Part shown: positions 1 to 9,969 of the stretch, one piece after another
How positions within the stretch are numbered: the stretch's first letter is position 1
How the letters are laid out: every line of letters starts with the position of its first letter
Source: an uncultured Clostridiaceae bacterium
GTDB taxonomy: Bacteria; Bacillota; Clostridia; Lachnospirales; Lachnospiraceae
NCBI GenBank assembly: GCA_947177415.1
Contig: CAMWUK010000006.1
Coordinates: forward strand, 1 to 64,000
Length of the DNA stretch: 64,000 bases
Reading direction: 5' to 3'
Position numbers and translations under genes: made by a program
Notes under the pieces: model-generated
Databases searched by the model: none
Told to the model about the DNA's origin: nothing
The model's input: the letters and a program-made list of their open reading frames with translations, nothing else

Positions 1-70
1 ATTTTAGCCCTTCGCTTTGCGAATTTTTATGGGCTAAAATCTCGTATCTGTTCAGCTACTGAACAGATAC
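1..70 (+). mobile_element. Right part (H2+H3) of a type IV palindromic MITE-like element, truncated by the window edge
   Basis: attttagccc...gggctaaaat hairpin followed by gtatctgttcagctactgaacagatac; near-identical to 3314-3380. Confidence 0.8.
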
Positions 71-76
71 AATTGT

Positions 77-316
77 TTATTTTTGAGATTCGTCGTTTTC
101 TGGACTGGCATTTTTATCATATTCTAATATGTCACCTGGCTGACAATCTAATGCTTCACAAATAGCAACTAATGTAGAAAAACGGATAGCACTAATTTTG
201 CCGGTTTTTATTTTAGAAAGATTCACATTTGATACACCGACAATCTCAGATAAGTCCTTTAAACTCATTTTACGGTCTGCCATAACACGATCCAAACGTA
301 ATATAATTTTTCCCAT
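77..316 (-). CDS. Small XRE/Cro-family HTH regulator (YozG-like)
   Basis: MSLKDLSEIVGVSNVNLSKIKTGKISAIRFSTLVAICEALDCQPGDILEY is a typical HTH. Confidence 0.85.
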   Translation of the reverse strand: MGKIILRLDRVMADRKMSLKDLSEIVGVSNVNLSKIKTGKISAIRFSTLVAICEALDCQPGDILEYDKNASPENDESQK

Positions 317-327
317 AAATGCCTCCT

Positions 328-867
328 TTATAAGGTTTCATCTACTTGAAGCTGAAGCACATATCCATACTCAAAAATAGTATATATAATGAAAAAGAGT
401 AATGTTCCAATTGCGGCATATATTATTCCGAAGAGTATAAATAATAAAATGCTAAGTACAATAAATGTTGTATGCAATGTCTTTATTATTACAGATGTAA
501 AAGGTGAAGCTTCTTTTTTTATTTCTTTTAATATACGAATAAATAAATTAAGTACGATAAAGAAAAATAACAAAGAAATAGCAATTAAAATACATCCAGC
601 TCCAAGAGCTAGTGCAATATTACCATCATGAATTTGAGCCACTTCATTTATGTTGAATGATACAAAACTACATGGAATACTTAAATTAACAGGTAATGAA
701 AAACTATGATTTGCATATGCAATATTAAGTTTATCGCTAAAACAGGCAGATAAAATGCCTCCTATAACTACTGTAACAAAAGAAAGAATAGTAATAATTT
801 TTAAAATATTCAAAATAATCGAACTGATATGACAGTACTTGTTTATTTTTTTTAAATTTGTATTCAT
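328..867 (-). CDS. DUF2975-like membrane protein
   Basis: Four predicted TM segments; paired with a small HTH regulator as is typical for DUF2975 proteins. Confidence 0.65.
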   Translation of the reverse strand: MNTNLKKINKYCHISSIILNILKIITILSFVTVVIGGILSACFSDKLNIAYANHSFSLPVNLSIPCSFVSFNINEVAQIHDGNIALALGAGCILIAISLLFFFIVLNLFIRILKEIKKEASPFTSVIIKTLHTTFIVLSILLFILFGIIYAAIGTLLFFIIYTIFEYGYVLQLQVDETL

Positions 868-1357
868 TTTGTCCTCCTTATTTTTAATTGATTACTATGT
901 CAAACTACAAGATAAATGAATATGCACTTTTTGATATAGTTGTCGACTTCCTAAAATCAAATTTCACATTAATATTACATTAACATATATTTTAATATTT
1001 TGCAAGTATTTTTTATCGTTTATCATTAATAATTTTATGCTTATTGTTTATATAATTACTATCACAATAAAAGTAGAAAGCAGAAATAAAATTCATTCTT
1101 ATTTGTTCTTTCAGAATTTTTACAAGCATATCAAATCAGTACCCATACCTTAACTATTTTGTGTTATAATATGTTGTAGTTTTTCTTTTAATAACTGCGA
1201 GGGAAAGGTAGAATATGAGCCTGAATTATTGTCAAAAAAACTAAAAATGCTATAGATACTATTGACTATGTATTTTTAGAATGAACTAGAGGAAATGTTT
1301 TTGAACAAATGGAATGATTATGGTTATAAGTATGAAGGTTAAAGATGAAAGAAGGGC

Positions 1358-1492
1358 GTAACTATTTAGGTAGAAACACGCATTTACTGCGTGTTTCGTA
1401 AGAAAAAGTAAATTTTGATTGTTCTAAGCCCTTCGCCGAAGGCGAATATTCATGGGCTTAGAACGTAACTGTTCATGGTTCTGAACAGTTAC
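1358..1492 (+). mobile_element. Type II palindromic MITE-like element, 135 bp
   Basis: gtaactatttagg...tgaacagttac; flanked by exact 8-bp duplication agaagggc (1350-1357 / 1493-1500). Confidence 0.9.
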
Positions 1493-1523
1493 AGAAGGGC
1501 TAATAATAAGGGAGGTATCTTTT

Positions 1524-3107
1524 GTGGGAATTTATCTGAATCCAAAAAATAAGGGGTTTCAAGAGGCAATTAATTCTGAAATTTATGTAGATAAGACAGG
1601 ATTGATTGCTTGTACAAATCATTTAATAAATACAGAACAAAAGTTTATCTGTGTTAGCAGACCAAGACGTTTCGGAAAGTCTATGGCACTTAAAATGCTT
1701 GCAGCATATTATAGCAGGGGCTATGATTCGTCAGATTTATTTGCAGGATACAAAATAGAAAAAGATAAAACTTTTCAGACTCATTTGAATAAATATGAAG
1801 TAATATTTCTAAATATGCAACAGTTTCTAATAAGGGCAAAAAGAGCAAAAAATATGGAGTTTACGGAATGTCTGGAACAGGTTGTTATTGAGGATATCCG
1901 CAAGGTGTATGGGGAAATGTTTTCGGAGGGGGAAACGATTCTTGCTGCTGTACTGGAACAGATTTATGAAAATACAGATAAACAATTTATTTTCCTCATC
2001 GATGAGTGGGATTGTGTGATGCGTGAAAGGCAGGAATCGGAAGAACTGCAGAAAGAATATCTTGATTTTTTAAGATATCTTTTAAAAGACCAGTCCTATG
2101 TGGCACTTGCCTATATGACAGGAATCCTCCCTGTGAAAAAGTACGGGCAGCATTCGGCACTGAATATGTTCTGGGAATATTCCATGACAAATCAGTATGT
2201 TTTTGAGGAATATACAGGTTTCACAGAAGAGGAAGTAAAGGGATTGTGTGAACGGTATGAGATGGATTTTGCCGAAACCGGAAGTTGGTATGACGGATAT
2301 ATGTTCAAGAGGTTTAAGCACATATACAATCCGAGATCCGTTGTGGCAGCAATGACTTGTGGGGATTTTTCAAGTTATTGGACTTCCACGGAAACCTATG
2401 ATGCACTGAAAGTCTATATGGATATGGATTATGACGGATTGCGGCCGGATATTGTGCAGATGCTTGGTGGAGGGCGTGTCAGAGTGAATACACGCAGTTT
2501 CCGGAATGATATGCGGAATTTCGAATCAAAGGATGATGTGCTGACATTATTGATTCATTTAGGATATCTTGGATATGACTCAGAGACGGAGGAGGTATTT
2601 ATTCCCAACAAGGAGATTGTCAGGGAATTTGAAAATGCCATGAGTGTTGGCGGCTGGCCAGAGGTTATGCGTATCCTGAAGGCATCGGAAAAACTGCTGG
2701 AAGATACTCTGCGTGGTGATGGGGAAAGTGTGGCAAGGGCACTGGATCAGGCACATATGGAAGTATCCTCCATACTGACCTACAATGATGAAAATTCCCT
2801 TGGATGTGCCATTGGGCTTGCCTATTACAGTGCAAGGAAAGACTACAAATTAATCAGGGAACTGCCAACAGGACGTGGCTATGCAGATGTGGTATTTTTG
2901 CCCCTTCCCCATACTAGGAATCCTGCACTCGTAGTAGAACTAAAATATAACAAGACGGCAGATACCGCCATACAGCAGATAAAAGACAGACATTATACAC
3001 AGGCATTGGAAGGGTACAGTGGTGAAATCCTTCTTGTGGGAATCAATTATGATAAGGACAATACGATGAAACCTCATAGCTGTATCATAGAAAGGCAGGA
3101 AATGTAA
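1524..3107 (+). CDS. AAA-ATPase-like protein with C-terminal PD-(D/E)XK nuclease-like domain (paralog 1)
   Basis: SRPRRFGKS Walker A, FIFLIDEWD Walker B, C-terminal GYADVVFLP...ALVVELKYN nuclease-like motif; GTG start with ggaggt RBS. Confidence 0.85.
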   Translation: MGIYLNPKNKGFQEAINSEIYVDKTGLIACTNHLINTEQKFICVSRPRRFGKSMALKMLAAYYSRGYDSSDLFAGYKIEKDKTFQTHLNKYEVIFLNMQQFLIRAKRAKNMEFTECLEQVVIEDIRKVYGEMFSEGETILAAVLEQIYENTDKQFIFLIDEWDCVMRERQESEELQKEYLDFLRYLLKDQSYVALAYMTGILPVKKYGQHSALNMFWEYSMTNQYVFEEYTGFTEEEVKGLCERYEMDFAETGSWYDGYMFKRFKHIYNPRSVVAAMTCGDFSSYWTSTETYDALKVYMDMDYDGLRPDIVQMLGGGRVRVNTRSFRNDMRNFESKDDVLTLLIHLGYLGYDSETEEVFIPNKEIVREFENAMSVGGWPEVMRILKASEKLLEDTLRGDGESVARALDQAHMEVSSILTYNDENSLGCAIGLAYYSARKDYKLIRELPTGRGYADVVFLPLPHTRNPALVVELKYNKTADTAIQQIKDRHYTQALEGYSGEILLVGINYDKDNTMKPHSCIIERQEM

Positions 3108-3115
3108 CTATAAAT

Positions 3116-3380
3116 GTAATTGTTCGTAACAGTTCAGGTAGGTCTGCACACTCCGCTGTGCAGACCGTATAAAAGAATAAAACAGGAAGGGAATGGGGCA
3201 ATTTATATGCGAAGCTTGCCCCATTCCGTAACAGGTCAGCACTCGGCTGAACTGTTACAACTGTTCAGAACATACTCGAGGATTTGCTTGACAAATCCGA
3301 GTTTTACAAGATTTTAGCCCTTCGCTTTGCGAATTTTTATGGGCTAAAATCTCGTATCTGTTCAGGTACTGAACAGATAC
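3116..3380 (+). mobile_element. Type IV palindromic element interrupted by a nested type I element (3126-3258)
   Basis: gtaattgttc...(insert)...aactgttcagaacat...gtatctgttcaggtactgaacagatac; exact 8-bp duplication ctataaat (3108-3115 / 3381-3388). Confidence 0.88.
3126..3258 (+). mobile_element. Type I palindromic MITE-like element, 133 bp, nested in a type IV copy
   Basis: gtaacagttcaggtaggtctgcaca...ctgaactgttac; duplication aattgttc/aactgttc (7/8). Confidence 0.88.
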
Positions 3381-3416
3381 CTATAAATTTCAATACATTT
3401 AAGAGAGGAGATAAAG

Positions 3417-4568
3417 ATGAAAATAGTTTGGTTTTCCATACCAGCACATGGGCACACAAATCCGACATTGAATTTAGTAAAAGAACTTACAGGGGCTGGA
3501 CATGAGGTTACTTATTTTTCTTTTGAACAATTTCGGGAGAAGATAGAAAAAGCAGGAGCAGAGTTTGTTCCTTGCGATTCGTATGATTTTGAAATGGAGG
3601 ATAAAGGAAATGGAGAGAGAATAGGAAAGGATATGGCATTTGCTACAGAGCTTTTAGTTAAGTCAACATTAGCATTAGATGATATGGTAGCAGAGAAAGT
3701 GGCACAGATTAAGCCGGATTTAATTGTATCAGACTCAATTGCATACTGGGGAAAACTTACAGCAATGAAATATAATATTCCGTATGTGTCATCAACTACA
3801 ACATTTGCATTTAACCAATATTCCTCCAAGTATATGAAACAGGGGATTGGAGGATTATTTAAAATGCTCTTCTCAATGCCTAAGATAAATAAAATGATTA
3901 AGAAATTACAGAAGAAAGGATATCCCGTAAAAGGTATTTTGGATATTGTTCAGAATGATAATGAAACCAATACCATTGTATATACATCTAAGGAATTTCA
4001 GCCCTGTGCAGATACATTTTCAGATAAATACTGTTTTATTGGACCTTCTATCCGGTCATTGGAGAGCAGAATAGAAAAAACAGCAGAAAAGACAATTTAT
4101 ATTTCCATGGGAACAGTGATGAAGAATAAAGAAATTTACAGAAACTGCATAGAGGCATATCGGGATACAGACTATCAGGTAATTATTTCTTTAGGAGAGA
4201 ACGAAAATGAATACATAGATTTGCCAGAAAATATTAAGGTATATACCTCAGTAGATCAAATGGCAGTTTTGTCAATCGCAGATGTGTTTCTTACTCATTG
4301 TGGCATGAATTCTGTTTCGGAAGCTTTGTATTATGAAGTTCCATTGATTTTGTTTCCACAGACACCTGAACAGGGAGCCGTTGCAATACGTGCAGAGGAA
4401 CTTGGTGCAGGAATAAAATTACTGACAACCAAGAAAGAGGATATACTTGCAGCTACAGAAAGAATTCTCACAGATAATCAATATAAATTAGCAGCAAAAA
4501 AGATATCAAGTGGATTTAAGCAATGTGGTGGAGCTAAAGCAGCAAGGGAATTTCTTGAAAGGTTATGA
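3417..4568 (+). CDS. MGT/YjiC-family glycosyltransferase (UDP-glucosyltransferase-like)
   Basis: MKIVWFSIPAHGHTNPTLNLVKEL N-terminus and THCGMNSVSEALYYEVPLILFPQTPEQ motif. Confidence 0.88.
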   Translation: MKIVWFSIPAHGHTNPTLNLVKELTGAGHEVTYFSFEQFREKIEKAGAEFVPCDSYDFEMEDKGNGERIGKDMAFATELLVKSTLALDDMVAEKVAQIKPDLIVSDSIAYWGKLTAMKYNIPYVSSTTTFAFNQYSSKYMKQGIGGLFKMLFSMPKINKMIKKLQKKGYPVKGILDIVQNDNETNTIVYTSKEFQPCADTFSDKYCFIGPSIRSLESRIEKTAEKTIYISMGTVMKNKEIYRNCIEAYRDTDYQVIISLGENENEYIDLPENIKVYTSVDQMAVLSIADVFLTHCGMNSVSEALYYEVPLILFPQTPEQGAVAIRAEELGAGIKLLTTKKEDILAATERILTDNQYKLAAKKISSGFKQCGGAKAAREFLERL

Positions 4569-4609
4569 ATTGTAACAGTTCAGACTCTGAGTGAATAGTA
4601 ACTTATTTA

Positions 4610-4675
4610 GTTACTGTTCACTCACAAGCTTGACACTTGCTGTCAAGCTATGTGCCAAGAACATAAAACAATAAC
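4610..4675 (+). mobile_element. 66-bp internal-deletion derivative of a type III palindromic element
   Basis: gttactgttcactcacaagcttgacacttgctgtcaagc...acaataac; exact 8-bp duplication cttattta (4602-4609 / 4676-4683). Confidence 0.8.
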
Positions 4676-4714
4676 CTTATTTATACATTTGTGCTGCAAA
4701 ACAAAAAATAGAAC

Positions 4715-5062
4715 TTGACACGAAGATTTATTGTGATAAAATCATAAGGAAAAGATTTTTATAACTTGAAGAAAAAGACGAAGATGGTGTACTGCGAAGA
4801 GCAGAGAGAATAACATTTTCCAACAGAGAGAGGACTGCATGGCTGGAACAGTCCTTTGGTTCAGATGATATTTGAATTTCACACCGGAGTTGTATATCTG
4901 AACGCCTGCCAAGTAGGATATAACGGTTGTGCCCGTTACGCACATAATAAGATGGTAAAGAAGTGTTTTTTAGGAGGCACTTGAAAGATACTGAATCAGG
5001 GTGGTACCACGGAATAGATTTCGTCCCTTGTATGTAGAAATACATACAAGGGATTTCTTTTG
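4715..5062 (+). promoter_or_regulatory. T-box leader (promoter, antiterminator and terminator) upstream of pheS
   Basis: TTGACA (4715) with TAAAAT (4737); T-box core gggtggtaccacgg (4999-5012); terminator cccttgtatgtagaaatacatacaaggg + T-rich (5025-5062). Confidence 0.93.
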
Positions 5063-5147
5063 TATAATAGAAAATTACCATAACTATTCTCTATTATATG
5101 AAAATATGGTGTGTTGCCTGACAGTATACAATAGAAAGGAGCAAATC

Positions 5148-6167
5148 ATGAAAGAAAAATTAAAAAATTTGAAAGACAGTGCATTGGAACAAATCAATGC
5201 AGCACAGCACTTAGAAGCACTCAATGATGTAAGGGTTGCTTTTTTAGGAAAGAAAGGTGAACTTACCTCTGTGTTAAAATCTATGAAGGATGTAGCACCA
5301 GAGGATAGACCCAAAGTAGGTCAGTTAGTGAATGAAGCCAGAGAAGAGATTGAGAGAATCTTAGAAGAAAAAAAGGCTGCATTTGAAAAGAAACTTCGTG
5401 AAGAAAAAATGAAAAAAGAGACTATAGACGTAACTCTTCCTGCCAAGAAACCAATGATGGGACACCGTCATCCGAATACCATTGCTTTAGAAGAAATAGA
5501 GAGAATTTTTGTAGGAATGGGTTATGAGGTTTTAGAGGGACCTGAAGTTGAAATGGATTACTATAACTTTGAGGCATTGAATATTCCAGCGAATCATCCT
5601 GCGAAAGATGAACAGGACACTTTCTACATCAATAAGGATATTGTGCTTCGTACACAAACTTCCTCTATTCAGGTGCATGAGTTAGAAAAAGGAAAGGTTC
5701 CTATCCGGATTATAGCACCAGGACGTGTATACCGTTCTGATGAAGTGGATGCAACCCATTCACCAACATTTCATCAGGTAGAGGGATTGGTTGTAGATAA
5801 GAATGTAACATTTGCGGATTTAAAAGGAACACTGCAGCAATTTGCAAAAGAAATCTTTGGAGAAGATACGAAGGTAAAATTCAGACCACATCATTTCCCA
5901 TTTACAGAGCCAAGTGCAGAGATGGATGTCTCCTGCTTTAAATGTGGAGGAAAAGGATGCCGTTTCTGTAAGGGAGAAGGATGGATTGAAATTCTTGGAT
6001 GTGGTATGGTACACCCACATGTATTGGAAATGAGTGGAATTGACCCAGAAGAATATGTGGGATTTGCATTTGGTGTCGGTTTAGAGAGAATTGCACTTCT
6101 AAAATATGAAATAGATGATATGAGATTGTTGTATGAAAATGATGTGAGATTCTTGAAACAGTTTTAA
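5148..6167 (+). CDS. pheS: Phenylalanine--tRNA ligase alpha subunit
   Basis: [15 protein letters not shown]...[10 protein letters not shown]...[18 protein letters not shown]; start corrected from 5001, which lies in the T-box. Confidence 0.97.
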   Translation: MKEKLKNLKDSALEQINAAQHLEALNDVRVAFLGKKGELTSVLKSMKDVAPEDRPKVGQLVNEAREEIERILEEKKAAFEKKLREEKMKKETIDVTLPAKKPMMGHRHPNTIALEEIERIFVGMGYEVLEGPEVEMDYYNFEALNIPANHPAKDEQDTFYINKDIVLRTQTSSIQVHELEKGKVPIRIIAPGRVYRSDEVDATHSPTFHQVEGLVVDKNVTFADLKGTLQQFAKEIFGEDTKVKFRPHHFPFTEPSAEMDVSCFKCGGKGCRFCKGEGWIEILGCGMVHPHVLEMSGIDPEEYVGFAFGVGLERIALLKYEIDDMRLLYENDVRFLKQF

Positions 6168-6182
6168 AGGTAGGTATCTTTT

Positions 6183-7763
6183 ATGGGAATTTATCTGAAT
6201 CCAAAAAATAAGGGGTTTCAAGAGGCAATTAATTCTGAAATTTATGTAGATAAGACAGGATTGATTGCTTGTACGAATCATTTAATAAATACAAAACAGA
6301 AGTTTATCTGTGTCAGCAGACCAAGACGTTTTGGGAAGTCCATGGCACTTGAAATGCTTGCGGCATATTATGGCTGTGGTTCTGATTCGGCAGATTTATT
6401 TGCAGGATACAAAATAGAAAGAGATAAAACTTTTCAGACTCACTTGAATAAATATGAAGTAATATTTCTAAATATGCAGCAGTTTCTAATTGAGGCTCCC
6501 GATGACAATGTAACAAAATATCTGGAACAGGAAGTGCTTTGTGAACTGAAGGAGGAATATAAAGAGGTTTTAGAAGGATTTCATGCAGGACTTGCTGCTG
6601 CATTAAGGAAAATTTATGCAAAAATAGATAAGGAGTTTATTTTCTTAATTGATGAGTGGGATTGTGTGATGCGTGAAAGGCAGGAATCGGAAAAAATGCA
6701 GAAACAATATCTGGATTTTCTAAGAAATCTCTTAAAAGACCAGTCTTATGTTGCACTTGTCTATATGACGGGAATACTTCCTGTGAAAAAATATGGGCAG
6801 CATTCGGCACTGAATATGTTCTGGGAATATTCTATGACAAATCAGTATGTTTTTGAGGAATATACAGGTTTTACAGAAGAGGAAGTAAAGGGATTGTGTG
6901 AACGGTACGACATGGATTTTGCCGAAACCGGAAGTTGGTATGACGGATATATGTTTAAGAAATTTAAGCACATTTACAATCCGAGGTCTGTTGTGGCAGC
7001 AATGACTTGTGGGGATTTTTCGAGTTATTGGACTTCCACGGAAACTTATGATGCACTGAAAGTCTATATGGATATGGATTATGACGGATTGCGGCCGGAT
7101 ATTGTGCAGATGCTTGGTGGAGGGCGTGTCAGAGTGAATACACGCAGTTTCCGGAATGATATGCGGAATTTCGAATCAAAGGATGATGTGCTGACATTAT
7201 TGATTCATTTAGGATATCTTGGATATGACTCAGAGACGGAGGAGGTATTTATTCCCAACAAGGAGATTGTCAGGGAATTTGAAAATGCCATGAGTGTTGG
7301 CGGCTGGGCAGAGGTTATGCATATACTGAAGGCATCAGAAAAACTGCTGGAAGATACCCTCCGAGGTGACGGGGAAAGTGTGGCAAGGGCATTGGATAAG
7401 GCACATACAGAAGTTTCCTCCATATTGACCTATAATGATGAAAACTCCCTTGGCTGTGCCATTGGTCTTGCGTATTACAGTGCAAGGAAAGACTATAAAT
7501 TAATCAGGGAACTGCCAACAGGACGAGGATTTGCAGATGTGGTATTTTTACCCCTTCCCCATACCAGGAAACCCGCACTTGTGGTGGAATTGAAATATAA
7601 CAAAACGGCAGATACCGCCATACAGCAGATAAAAGATAGACATTACACACAGGCATTGGAAGGATACAGTGGTGAAATTCTTCTTGTGGGAATCAATTAT
7701 GATAATGACAATGTGATGAAAACTCACAGCTGTATTATAGAAAAACAGAAAATTCTTTGGTAA
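6183..7763 (+). CDS. AAA-ATPase-like protein with PD-(D/E)XK-like domain (paralog 2)
   Basis: Near-identical to 1524-3107 except a divergent patch before Walker B; stop codon lies inside the adjacent element. Confidence 0.85.
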   Translation: MGIYLNPKNKGFQEAINSEIYVDKTGLIACTNHLINTKQKFICVSRPRRFGKSMALEMLAAYYGCGSDSADLFAGYKIERDKTFQTHLNKYEVIFLNMQQFLIEAPDDNVTKYLEQEVLCELKEEYKEVLEGFHAGLAAALRKIYAKIDKEFIFLIDEWDCVMRERQESEKMQKQYLDFLRNLLKDQSYVALVYMTGILPVKKYGQHSALNMFWEYSMTNQYVFEEYTGFTEEEVKGLCERYDMDFAETGSWYDGYMFKKFKHIYNPRSVVAAMTCGDFSSYWTSTETYDALKVYMDMDYDGLRPDIVQMLGGGRVRVNTRSFRNDMRNFESKDDVLTLLIHLGYLGYDSETEEVFIPNKEIVREFENAMSVGGWAEVMHILKASEKLLEDTLRGDGESVARALDKAHTEVSSILTYNDENSLGCAIGLAYYSARKDYKLIRELPTGRGFADVVFLPLPHTRKPALVVELKYNKTADTAIQQIKDRHYTQALEGYSGEILLVGINYDNDNVMKTHSCIIEKQKILW

Positions 7764-7892
7764 CAGTTCAGGTAGGTCTGCACACTCCGCTGTGCAGACC
7801 GTATAAAAGAATAAAACAGGAAGGGAATGGGGCAATTTATATGCGAAGCTTGCCCCATTCCGTAACAGAGCAGCCCTCGGCTGAACTGTTAC
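7760..7892 (+). mobile_element. Type I palindromic MITE-like element, 133 bp
   Basis: Exact 8-bp duplication attctttg (7752-7759 / 7893-7900). Confidence 0.92.
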
Positions 7893-7922
7893 ATTCTTTG
7901 AATAGTTATGGAGGATTTTATT

Positions 7923-8540
7923 ATGTATAATGAACATATTCAACCCATTTCTTTGGAGGAACTTGATATTAGGCAATTAATAGCATTCTGGGAAAGTGAA
8001 GATGAACCTCTTATAAAGATTCGCTTTTCTTTGGATATACCCTATTTAAAACGGGATTTCGACTTGGATCTGATTATTTGGAATTTGTCTGACGACAACA
8101 TAGAACAGACGGAGAGAGTGATTCAATATGTGTTGAAAAATTTCAACAAGCTGTTTGAGACAGCCTGGACGGTTCTTTATCATCATTTGTGTGAGGTGGA
8201 TTCTAATGTGGCAGAACACACAGTGCAGGAGTTTTATGAGGAACAGATTGATTTTGATGAGAACGATTACACAATCCAGCTTGAGATTAACTGTGAACAC
8301 CTAAAAGATGGACAGGCTCGGTATTGTTTTGTAGTAGCAACCACATGTGACTGTAATAAATGGATGATTTCTTCTGACAACATGAGGGTATATATGATTG
8401 GAAATAAGGCTTGTGGTCTTAACGATAACAATGATGATTTGCAGATGCGAGATTCCTTGGAGATATGCCAGATGTTCTATCAAATGGAATGGATGTTAAA
8501 TATAAAACTGCCTGGATTTCAATATGCAGAACCATTTTAG
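7923..8540 (+). CDS. Hypothetical protein
   Basis: Long ORF, tggagg RBS before ATG at 7923; no family recognised. Confidence 0.6.
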   Translation: MYNEHIQPISLEELDIRQLIAFWESEDEPLIKIRFSLDIPYLKRDFDLDLIIWNLSDDNIEQTERVIQYVLKNFNKLFETAWTVLYHHLCEVDSNVAEHTVQEFYEEQIDFDENDYTIQLEINCEHLKDGQARYCFVVATTCDCNKWMISSDNMRVYMIGNKACGLNDNNDDLQMRDSLEICQMFYQMEWMLNIKLPGFQYAEPF

Positions 8541-8572
8541 TAATTTCTACATAAAAAGGAGCAGAATGGAGG

Positions 8573-9388
8573 TTGAAGATGAAAGAAGATAAGCTTGTAA
8601 AATCTAAAAAGAAGTTAGTTGCTTTATTATTGATTTATTTAGCCATTGCCTTTGGATTTATAGGAATCTCTTTCTTTATGATATTTTTACATAAAAAGGA
8701 AGGAACCTTTGTAAGTGATAGAGAACTTGCTGTTTATAAGATTTTGGTACTTATTGGTGTGTTTTTTCTTGTGTTAGCTTTTGGATATATAGTACCTGCA
8801 ATTATAAAAACCAACAAAGGGGAATATGGTATTTTTGATGAGAAAGATATGATGCAGGCTTTAGAAAAATATCTTCCTAATGGAGAAACCCTGGCAGGTG
8901 GCATATATACCATTGGTATGCAGATGGAAATTAAGGAGACTTTTGAGAAATGTGCCTGTATAGGGGACAAACTTATACCAGACGAAAATGGTACTACTCT
9001 TCAGGTGATTAAAAGTAAATTTTCAAGTTTTTACATATATGTTGGTATCTCTCAACATTATTTGATTTTTTCTGAATGTGAACCATACGAACATTTTTAC
9101 AAATTTAATGATGTTTCAAACGTAGGAGAAACTGATGTAGAGAAAATCAGCACAGATATTTCTTTAGAAGATTTAGGTACTTGTTTCCCACTTGCAGAAA
9201 TTCAGAGTTGTGTGTTCAAAAATGCAAGGAATGGGGCTGTTAAATGTTCGATTACAATGAAAAATGGTAGTTATTTCAAACTAAAGTTTCCAAAACATGG
9301 TGGACCAGGTATGCCACATCATGCAGAATACCGTGAAGTAATTATAGCACGACTGAGTGACAACAAAGTTTTGAAAGGCGGAAGATAA
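8573..9388 (+). CDS. Hypothetical membrane protein (two N-terminal TM helices)
   Basis: ORF with hydrophobic segments LVALLLIYLAIAFGFIGISFFMIFL and ILVLIGVFFLVLAFGYIV. Confidence 0.6.
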   Translation: MKMKEDKLVKSKKKLVALLLIYLAIAFGFIGISFFMIFLHKKEGTFVSDRELAVYKILVLIGVFFLVLAFGYIVPAIIKTNKGEYGIFDEKDMMQALEKYLPNGETLAGGIYTIGMQMEIKETFEKCACIGDKLIPDENGTTLQVIKSKFSSFYIYVGISQHYLIFSECEPYEHFYKFNDVSNVGETDVEKISTDISLEDLGTCFPLAEIQSCVFKNARNGAVKCSITMKNGSYFKLKFPKHGGPGMPHHAEYREVIIARLSDNKVLKGGR

Positions 9389-9483
9389 AAGAGGCAGGCA
9401 GATTGGGCAATCGGGAGTAACGGTGAAGATAGTATAGCAGAGTATTTAGAAACAATCGGAAATTGTGGAAAGAAAGTTATTAA

Positions 9484-9753
9484 TTGCATAAGGATGTGAC
9501 ACGGATGAGTCGCAGTTTTAAGAAAATCTTTGTTTATAAAGATAGAAGCAATCGTTCTAAAATAAAAAAATATTGGAAAAGACAAGCGAATAAAAAGGTG
9601 CGAAGATTGCAGGTTGTTTTAAGAAAGTCCAATGAATATAGGAAAATAGGAGAACCATGGAATATATGCGATTATAGATTTTACGAAGCAAAACCTGATA
9701 ATGTTACGAGTGAAGAACTCAATTATTGGAAGAAATTGTATTTTAGAAAATAG
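9484..9753 (+). CDS. Small basic hypothetical protein
   Basis: 89-aa ORF, basic. Confidence 0.4.
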   Translation: MHKDVTRMSRSFKKIFVYKDRSNRSKIKKYWKRQANKKVRRLQVVLRKSNEYRKIGEPWNICDYRFYEAKPDNVTSEELNYWKKLYFRK

Positions 9754-9969
9754 AGCAGAAGGGTTACTGTTTGCAACGAAGGTTTGAATAGTTACGTTTT
9801 TATATTAATTTCTGAATTCTGCTTGATTTGCAAACTACAATTTGGCATAATAAATTATAAAAATGGTGCTACTAGAAAAATAGTTACGGAAAAGAATGAT
9901 AAATAAACTCATTGAGAAAAAGACATAATTATGGTATAATTTACCCATATCAGAAGGGAGGGGTTTATA

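Noticed and set aside
4572-4602. Possible solo hairpin gtaacagttcagactctgagtgaatagtaac
   Set aside because: Ends pair poorly and no duplication is found; may be a fragment only.
5001-5147. N-terminal 49-residue extension of pheS in the ORF track
   Set aside because: It is translated T-box terminator sequence; the real start is [10 protein letters not shown] at 5148.
7548-7976. Minus-strand 142-aa ORF
   Set aside because: Antisense to the AAA-ATPase end and translates a type I element.
9766-9799. Possible extra GTAAC-family element (ggttactgtttgcaacgaaggtttgaatagttac)
   Set aside because: Ends are in direct rather than inverted orientation and no duplication is visible.
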